From Tigriopus japonicus (Eukaryota; Arthropoda; Copepoda; Harpacticoida; Harpacticidae), in assembly GCA_010645155.1 (NCBI GenBank), contig CM021318.1, forward strand, positions 1,069,416-1,133,415: DNA of 64,000 bases, read 5' to 3'. Positions 57,703 to 64,000 of the stretch are shown in pieces. How positions within the stretch are numbered: position 1 is the first letter of the stretch; each line of letters begins with the position of its first letter. The notes beneath the pieces are model-generated. The model saw only the letters and a list, made by a program, of their open reading frames with translations, was not told where the DNA came from and made no database searches. The position numbers were made by a program, and so were the translations under genes.

Positions 57703-58038
57703 CTTCCACGAAGGGCTTCCCTGGATTAACGGATTGCTCGATTTATCCAATGGAAGTGGATTAATCCGTTAATCTGTTTGATCAGACGTTTTTGCGTTCG
57801 TCAGAATCGAAAAGAATCTGAAAGAGCTTCGTGGGACTTGTGAAAAAATTAAATGACGCTTAAACATAACTTTCTTTGTAATTATCTATTATTACCAAAA
57901 AAACTTCGGTATTTATTGGTTTATCACTCATTTTAAAATTAATCCATTTGAATGGATTAATCCGAATTAATCCATCATAGTTAATCCTTGATCCGAATTC
58001 TCGAAATTCGGATTAATCCAGGAAGCTCTACTTCCACG
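57703..58038. mobile_element. 320-bp hAT-like MITE with perfect 8-bp target duplication
   Basis: CTTCCACG is repeated exactly at 57703-57710 and 58031-58038. Between them the ends are imperfect inverted repeats: AAGGGCTTCCCTGGATTAA at the left, and TAGAGCTTCCTGGATTAA for the complement of the right end. The interior is built from GGATTAATCC palindromes. Size, 8-bp duplication and YARNG-type terminus indicate a hAT-derived non-autonomous element. Confidence 0.85.
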
Positions 58039-58461
58039 TTAACGACCCCAGATATAAATGCTGGTAACAACGAATAGTTCTCATCATTCGATTCCATAGT
58101 ATTGTGATTGTGAGTTAAATCCCGATATCGTTAACTCGTAAATCTTGTGAGAATAAATGAAGAAGCGGTTTTCAGGATTTCACAGCCTTTTACTCGTAGA
58201 CTTTCTGACACATTGACATTTTCAGTTCTTTTCTTTCACAATAAAATTTGACTATCGCAATATTTCGACTCCATCTTGGTTCTTTTGTGTCTAATGGTGG
58301 CTCTTCATTTGTATTTCTTCAACAATATCATGTTGACTTTCCGAAACAAAAATGGGAAAAGTTTCCATTTTTCATTCAGGGGCCTATCAATTAAACTTGG
58401 GACGTTGTGGATCAATTGTCCATTTCACAAGTGATGAGCATGGTAAACAAAAATTTGAATT

Positions 58462-59028
58462 TCAGAACGTATTTTGATCGCCAATGCAGGCCAACATAAC
58501 GCAAAACAAGTCCAACCGGCCATGTTGGATGTGCACACGACGCCACATATGCTCGGCCAAATCTGACGGGATTCCATTTTCAGAAGAGTCCTTTGGTTCA
58601 CGACGGCCCGTTTTTTTCTTTTGTACTTTAGGCTTTTCGATGTTTTGTTCATGGATGGGTTTGAATATTGGATCCACGAAATTGCCCTCGCAATCGTTCA
58701 CTGTGTGACTATAAATGCCTCCACCGATCTCATGGATGCGGCCATAGCCCGCCCATCCATCCGAAAAGATGTGAGTACCTGGGCGAATGTTTTCAACGAT
58801 GACCTCTTCTAGGGTTTGGCGACTTCTGTTGGGTACTTCGACCATGAAACAAACTCCCGTTTGCCTCTCGACCCCACTCATGATCCATTGGCCCGCCAAC
58901 CTCGGACCGGGGTTGAATTTATTCTTGGGAAAATAGCTCTGGTCAACTTCTACTTCCTTGGGAATGGCCTCGCCATCCTCGTTGAAGATCACTCCTCCAA
59001 TTGGACCTTGGTTAACTAACAGGCATCG
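58462..59028 (-). CDS. Merlin/ISXO2-type transposase, catalytic exon (copy A)
   Basis: This exon starts after a TTTCAG acceptor in phase 0 and encodes 188 residues. It aligns with the ISXO2-like (IS1595/IS1016, eukaryotic Merlin) DDE domain: EVEVDQSYF with the first Asp, AGQWIMSGVERQTGVCFMVEV, SRQTLEEVIVENIRPGT, then HIFSDGWAGYG with the second Asp, HTVNDCEGNFVDP, and AEHMWRRVH supplying the probable Glu. A Lys/Arg-rich insert of about 45 residues separates FVDP from the last motif; in usual members these are close together. It joins in phase with the N-terminal zinc-ribbon exon at 62186-61734 (donor CAG/GTAATA), giving 339 residues with a 2.7-kb intron. It is uninterrupted, so either recently active or host-adopted. 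Confidence 0.8.
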   Translation of the reverse strand, partial: RCLLVNQGPIGGVIFNEDGEAIPKEVEVDQSYFPKNKFNPGPRLAGQWIMSGVERQTGVCFMVEVPNRSRQTLEEVIVENIRPGTHIFSDGWAGYGRIHEIGGGIYSHTVNDCEGNFVDPIFKPIHEQNIEKPKVQKKKTGRREPKDSSENGIPSDLAEHMWRRVHIQHGRLDLFCVMLACIGDQNTF

Positions 59029-59814
59029 CTGAAAGGAGGAGAAAGTTATGATCGGGATTTAATGACGGAAAACGTTCATGGTAAACATGTACCAACGACA
59101 TGATAGAGCAAAGATCTCTGAAATCATGAAAAATGCTCTCATTGAAAGGACATTCCAATCAAAGGATTACTCAATAAAGAGTTGATGAGGCCTTATTCGT
59201 AAGATGAACAATCAACACAAGAAACATTGATGGCTGTAGCTCCTTGTTTAGGTTTAATGCCAGTTGTAGTAGTTTAACAACTAACGAGGAAACATACGAG
59301 TACTTTGTTGTCAGACCAGAATGCCATGCGAATGGAACATGTTGGCAATCAATATAAAAAGCCTTCAAGTCTTTCAAAAAGTGATTACTGTCATGGGAGT
59401 GTGAATAAACATTCATCTTATGTGCATTCTTTTTAAGACCTAAAATGTCCAACCAATATTCCAGAAATGTTTTCTTCTCCTTTATTTTCCTAAACTCTTT
59501 ATTATCTTTTTGATACTCGAGTGGATTTTCCAATAAACAAAGTCAACTGGAGTTGAGGGTTACTCAAATGTTTCCAAATTATTTCGTCTTCTATTTGTGG
59601 AGGGGGGGGGGGCGGACTTTTATTACCGCTACAAGGAATGGGATTCCCTGTAGAGAGAGTTAATGATCAATTTCTTATATATTTTATAATATTTTAATTT
59701 AGTTTACATCATTAACGTTTATACGAAATTTGATCTTCCAATGAGTTACTGTTGGCAAATCTGTACAACCCTTGAATAGTGGGTTGATCAGGAAAAGTAT
59801 TTGAAAAATTGTCC

Positions 59815-60135
59815 TATCCTGCCTTAAATGCTGTTTGAGGATCAGCTCCTACATATTCCCGACGAAGACTAACGGGTAACAAATTGAACAATGAAGGAGC
59901 CCCATAAAGAAGACAGGAGGACTTCATTGATCGAACTAGTCTCGATTCCCTTGGATTTGGAGGTGCTCTCTAAAGGCAAGTAAAACTTCTACGATCGCTT
60001 CAGCTGACCTCAAAGCCTGGGTTGGGACAGAGCCCATGAATGCTCTTAAAAACATACAGTCTCAGATACCTTTCATCCCTTCTATGAGTACTGTACAGCC
60101 CAAACTTCTGGAGCCTCACCTTTTGCAAACCTGCT
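59815..60135 (-). mobile_element. non-LTR retrotransposon 3' fragment, reverse orientation
   Basis: The reverse complement of this stretch matches the end of the LINE fragment at 60680-60985, including the CTGTTTGAGGATCAGCTCCT word, the AATGAAGGAGCCC word and the CTTCTGGAGCCTC word. It is a truncated copy without an intact frame. Confidence 0.75.
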
Positions 60136-60289
60136 GATGAACATGATATCAGAAATTGAAATATATCTCTTATAAAACGTGACTTGCTTTTATAACCTTG
60201 ACAATCTTTATCAGAAGAGGAACAAACCTTACTCCCAACTTGAGCGCTATAAAAAAGTTATTACTGCGCTTTACTCCCAACGAATTTTT

Positions 60290-60990
60290 ATAAAAGAATG
60301 ATCGGATTGATTGAATTTTCAAATGGAATTCTGCTCAAGACGTATGTGCCGTCAAAATTATATGTTACCCCAAAGACAATTAAGGTTGTGATATTGAGCA
60401 GGTATCGTCCATGAGAGATTTGGGAGTTGTCATCCAAGATGATGGAAAGTTTGATGAGCATATCCAGTTGAAAGTAGCGAAGGCATTTCAAACGTGAGGC
60501 TGGATCTATCGCACTTTCAAGTCCAGAGATAGTATTACGATGCTAACTCTGTTAGTCGATTGTTCAGTCTCATCTTGAATATGCCTCAGCCATTTGGGCT
60601 CCACTGAGTTCGACAGATTTGTAAAAGGTCGAGCAGGTCCAAAGATGTTTCACTCGGAACATCACAGAAATGAGAGAGCTCTCGTATTGGGAGAGGCTCC
60701 AGAAGTTAGGGCTGTACAGTACTCAGAGAAGGTATGAACGGTATCTGATACTGTATGTTTTCAAGAGCGTTCATGGGCTTTGTCCTAACCTAGGTTTTGA
60801 AATCAGTTGTAGCGACCGTAGAGGTTCTATTTGTGCTCCAAGAGCACCTCCAAATCCCAAGGAATCCAGGCTAGTTCGAACAATGAAGTCCTCCTCTCTT
60901 CTTAATCGGGCTCCTTCATTGTTCAATTTTTTGCCTATTTGCCTTCATCGAGAAAATGTAGGAGCTGATCCTCAAACAGTTTAAAAGCAG
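60290..60990 (+). pseudogene. degenerate LINE reverse-transcriptase C-terminal region
   Basis: Translated across a few stops, the sequence reads SMRDLGVVIQDDGKFDEHIQ, then GWIYRTFKSRD, SHLEYASAIWAPLSS, and MRELSYWERLQKLGLYSTQR followed by YERYLILYVFKSVHGLCPN. This is the typical post-catalytic region and tail of animal non-LTR retrotransposon polymerases. Stop codons interrupt the front part, while the last 105 codons are still open. The clade was not assigned. It is inactive and inserted in the transposase intron. Confidence 0.8.
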
Positions 60991-61294
60991 GGTTAAATAA
61001 ACACAACTCGTTGTTAGATGAAATTTCGAATAAATTTTAATTGTAAAAAATATTTTTTTTTATTTATTTGTTTATAGGGAATCGCAATCCTTAAAGCGGT
61101 AGAAAAAAAATTCTCAACAGAAAAAGAATAAAAGAAAATCCTGCCGATCCTTTCAAAAACGAAAAATCCCTCAAGAAACACCTTTCCACTACAAGAAATG
61201 AAATTCGAAACCTAAAGGTGCGGCTTTGAGCCCATTAAGAAAACGATATGTTCGGCTAATGACTTGGGACCGCCGAGCTTCAAGTTGGAAAAAT

Positions 61295-61703
61295 GTTATT
61301 ACTAGGGCTCGGACAAATTTGCAGAAAATGCACCAAAAATTGCAACTTAAGGCAGTTTTAGTCAAATTTAACAATTTTTTGACTTATTCTCAACTCTTTG
61401 CATTTTTTTGTCGCGATCATGAAATCTTGTTGAAAATTATTCGAACGAAATATTTTATACGCACTTTTACCACAACATTTCAAAGAATTAATGGTCCTTT
61501 AAATTCTTAGATGATTTGAGCGAAGCAAAACTGAGTTCTTAAAGAAGCCAAAGGTTGAATGAAGCATAGACATGAGTGATATTTGAGTGACATTTTTGGG
61601 CCCCAGAGTAGCAGTTTATGTCGAATTGAGTGCATATTTTATCAGAAAATATTGCAACTTTAGGGCTAAAAAACCACAACTTCATCCGAGCCCTAGTTAT
61701 AAG
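61295..61703. mobile_element. 393-bp hAT-like MITE next to the transposase splice donor
   Basis: Ends are TAGGGCTCGGA at 61303-61313 and its exact reverse complement TCCGAGCCCTA at 61685-61695. Flanks GTTATTAC and GTTATAAG match at six of eight positions, and both fit nTnnnnAn. The terminus resembles the element at 7728, and a THTGCA[AG]AAAATG word follows in both. It lies 38 bases inside the intron from the donor of the zinc-ribbon exon. Confidence 0.65.
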
Positions 61704-61733
61704 ACTAATAAGTTCCTATGGTGTTTTTATTAC

Positions 61734-62186
61734 CTGGCACACATCACGAAGAAAACTGGCCCATTCGTTAAGCGTGTGCTCGGACATGATGTCGCATTCC
61801 CAAGCAATATCCTTCAAAGGCATATTTCGGGCCCAACAATACGTGAACATGACCAATTGGTGCAATGCCAATTGGGAATTATAAAAGCAGCTCCCGAATC
61901 GAATGGACCGGAGAGATCTGCACAAGGGACACTTCCACTGATATTTGTCCATAATTCGACTTAAAATTCTGAGTTCACGTTGTCGTTGGCACCTTTGGCA
62001 ATGACTACTATTGGCCAAAAGTCGTCGTTTGGCCAGGAAAGCGATCGTTTCTTCCTCGATTTGAATCCACGGGGTCAGTTGCATTAACGAGATCATTTCA
62101 TTCACCACTTGCTCACGGCTCAAAACGCTTTCGGGAGGAATGAGCTCGGTGGGATACTTGATGTTCGGTTTGACTATGAACATCAT
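61734..62186 (-). CDS. Merlin/ISXO2-type transposase, N-terminal zinc-ribbon exon
   Basis: 151 codons starting at the first ATG after an in-frame TAG, ending in phase 0 at CAG/GTAATA. The pattern HCQRCQR..YQWKCPLCRSLRSIRFGSCF is the DNA-binding zinc ribbon that precedes the catalytic domain in ISXO2/Merlin transposases. The helical LALHQLVMFTYCWARNMPLK and WASFLRDVC segments are also typical. Together with the exon at 59028-58462 it makes a complete transposase. A second catalytic exon (copy B) lies directly upstream at 63222-62659 but belongs to a different transcript unit, because it precedes this start codon. Confidence 0.8.
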
Positions 62187-62658
62187 TCGAAATTGCTAAA
62201 CCCGGTGCAAAGTTTTTGTTTTGGTGGGGGAGACAACAGACAATCAATCCACATGTTTTTGTTGGGAAATTGAAATCAGGGTGACTCAAAAAAAACGATT
62301 GTTGGGAACAAACATGTTGTTTGACGACTTTTGAACGCTGCACTGTTCCAAACTTAGAGTGGTTCCAAAGTCGAGCTTCGGTAACACTGGAAAGTTAGAT
62401 GGTTCTCGCTAGAAGTATGGATTTGTATAGGACCCGTTTTCACTAAACACTTAACATAACATGGGCGGGCCCTACAATTGGACCTCTTCAACACCTTGAT
62501 GCACGTATTCGTTCATTCAGGGGTCTTTCAACAAAATCTGGGATTTGAAAATATTGGCTTGGCACAAGTATCACAAAAGTTAATACAGCCGTGATTGTTG
62601 CAGATTGCCCATTTCACAAGCAATGACCACAATTGGCAGAAAAGGAAAATTCCGAGTT

Positions 62659-63222
62659 TCAGAACGTATTTTGATCACCAATGCAGGCCAACATAACGCA
62701 AAACAAGTCCAACCGGCCATGTTGGGTGTGTACACGACGCCACATATGCTCGGCCAAATCTGACGATATCCCATGTTCCGAAACCTTTGGTTCACGACGC
62801 CCCCTTTTTTTCCTTTGTACATTAGGCTTTTTGATGTTTTGTTCATGGATGCGTTTAAATATTGGATCCACGAAATTTCCTTCGCAGTCGTTCACTGTGT
62901 GACTGTAAATGCCTCCACCGATCTCATGGATGCGGCCATAACCCGCCCAACCATCCGAGAAGATGTGAGTCCCTGGGCGAATGTTTTCAACGATGACCTC
63001 TTCTAGGGTTTGGCGACTTCTGTTGGGTACTTCGACCATGAAACAAACTCCCGTTTGCCTCTCGACCCCACTGATGATCCATTGGCCCGCCAATGTCGGA
63101 CCGGGGTTATATTTATTCTTGGGAAAATAGCTCTGGTCAACTTCCACTTCCTTGGGAATGGCCTCGCCATCCTCGTTGAAGATTACTCCTCCAATTGGAC
63201 CTTGGTTTACTAACAGGCATCG
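62659..63222 (-). CDS. Merlin/ISXO2-type transposase, catalytic exon (copy B)
   Basis: 187 residues, very similar to copy A at both protein and DNA level. It starts after the same TTTCAG acceptor and ends at the same CIGDQNTF terminus. It retains both Asp motifs and AEHMWRRVH. Differences cluster in the Lys/Arg-rich insert (KPNVQRKKRGRREPKVS against KPKVQKKKTGRREPKDSS). Similarity extends into the 3' flank (down to about 62516) but stops at once on the intron side. Its own zinc-ribbon exon would lie beyond 64000 on this strand or is missing. The frame is intact. Confidence 0.75.
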   Translation of the reverse strand, partial: RCLLVNQGPIGGVIFNEDGEAIPKEVEVDQSYFPKNKYNPGPTLAGQWIISGVERQTGVCFMVEVPNRSRQTLEEVIVENIRPGTHIFSDGWAGYGRIHEIGGGIYSHTVNDCEGNFVDPIFKRIHEQNIKKPNVQRKKRGRREPKVSEHGISSDLAEHMWRRVHTQHGRLDLFCVMLACIGDQNTF

Positions 63223-64000
63223 CTGAAAGGGACAAGGGCACTCAATGTTCAAAAGATGGCGTTAAACTAATTAATTCGCGATATCTGGCATAAACAGCGC
63301 TGAAAAGGCTATGTTCAGATTCAAAATTTAGATGGAATACTGGCCAAGTCATGATCTCCTTAACTTTGAAAATGTACGTTTGTTTGTGCCAAAATGAACT
63401 GATATTTCTTTTAGATTTCAGTAGTCGAGTTTCCACTCATTTTTTAGTCTTTAAATTGTATTGCACATTTGGTTAGTCTTTTGTTTCACATGATGCAAGG
63501 CTTTGTGTAACATAAAAGGAGTGTTGACAACTCTGGTAGAAGATAGACAAAATCCTTGTTGCTAGCGTGTTACACTAACTGTGATAGTGTAAAGCATTGC
63601 CCCTCAAACGTCAAAAATGTTTATTACAGTATTTTTGACATAGAGTGTAAAAACCTGAAATTTCCACCTATTCTCTTGAAGGACTCATGTTTATCATTTT
63701 CCTCGGGGGGTCTCAGTCATTTCTTTGGGGCTTTTCATCAATACTACCAAGAAGCACTGGCGATTAGGCCTTGCAAAAAAGCTTTTGAAGTTACTTTTTC
63801 GAGATAACAGAACATGATTACCAAGGAAATCTATTACAACCTAACAATAACACAATATTGTTAAGATTTCCTTGATGATTACCAGGGCCACCAAATTTTG
63901 TCAAAAAAATTGCCAAAAAATGCTGTATTTTTTGATAATTATTTTGGAAAAAAATATTAAGAAATCGGATTTTTTGGTAATTTTTCTTGCACATTTCTTT
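63223..64000. other. right-edge region, presumed intron of copy B, with hAT termini
   Basis: No zinc-ribbon exon is found here. Near the end lie a 53-bp hairpin element (63814-63882) and a terminus beginning CAGGGCCACC at 63883 that runs out of the window. Otherwise the DNA is AT-rich. Confidence 0.4.
63814..63882. mobile_element. 53-bp miniature inverted element with perfect 8-bp target duplication
   Basis: ATGATTAC occurs at 63814-63821 and 63875-63882. Between them lies a 53-bp hairpin whose ends, CAAGGAAATCT and AGATTTCCTTG, are exact reverse complements. The terminus fits YARNG and the target fits nTnnnnAn, both hAT-like. The second target copy also directly precedes a further CAGGG terminus. 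Confidence 0.65.

Larger units (their letters stand above)
56402..58461. other. intergenic region with repeats between H2A and the transposase gene
   Basis: It contains a 131-bp tandem duplication (56953-57218), a hAT right terminus at about 57370-57385 (complement CAGGAGTCGGCAAC, flanked by CCCTAGAA) and a complete hAT MITE at 57711-58030. No gene is recognised. Confidence 0.5.
59029..61733 (-). other. intron of transposase gene A, filled with LINE and hAT relics
   Basis: GTAATA donor at 61733 and TTTCAG acceptor at 59034-59029 on the minus strand. It carries two LINE 3' pieces in opposite orientation, an about 393-bp hAT MITE and a G-rich run near 59601. Short frames such as that at 59171-59533 have no recognisable homology. 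Confidence 0.55.

Overview
The window is eukaryotic nuclear DNA from an arthropod, most likely a crustacean and plausibly a copepod. A chitin-binding (Rebers-Riddiford type) cuticle protein and a very long Tyr/Ser/Pro repeat exoprotein point to arthropods; placing it nearer to copepods is inference from gene density and short introns. Spliceosomal introns with GT..AG borders, AATAAA poly(A) signals, TATA boxes and decayed transposons are all visible. No prokaryotic operon, CRISPR or viral genome is present.

Layout. 0-8 kb is gene-dense: two exons of an ANKRD11/12-type ankyrin gene running off the left edge (-), mitoribosomal MRPS18B (-), a two-domain fatty-acid-binding-like protein (-) and Integrator subunit INTS10 (+). 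9.9-13.7 kb holds an intronless IBTK homologue (+). 13.7-28 kb has no recognisable gene body; I read 17.9-28.1 kb as one large first intron of a secreted repeat protein whose main exon is 28.1-32.0 kb. 33.9-35.5 kb is a four-exon SDR42E1 homologue (-), and 36.3-37.0 kb a cuticle protein (+). 37.9-41.1 kb is repeat territory. 41.9-51.6 kb is again dense: SEC61B (+), UBA52 (ubiquitin-L40, -), PSMG3 and GPN2 head-to-tail with only 9 nt between them (-), and an F-box/WD40 gene (-). An isolated histone H2A gene (+) sits at 56 kb. 58-63 kb carries a two-exon Merlin/ISXO2-type transposase gene plus a second copy of its catalytic exon (-), with LINE fragments in the intron.

Functionally the genes are mostly unrelated housekeeping loci: protein targeting and ubiquitin (SEC61B, UBA52, IBTK, F-box/WD, PSMG3), RNA polymerase II related (INTS10, GPN2), mitochondrial translation (MRPS18B), and cuticle or extracellular matrix (repeat protein, CPR protein).

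The most notable observations are: the 9-nt PSMG3/GPN2 junction, which suggests a dicistronic transcript; the roughly 1300-residue YGSP/YSAP protein with a proposed 10-kb intron inside its signal peptide; duplicated Merlin catalytic exons that keep the same splice acceptor; and a set of non-autonomous hAT elements with 8-bp target duplications that fit two different hAT target rules.
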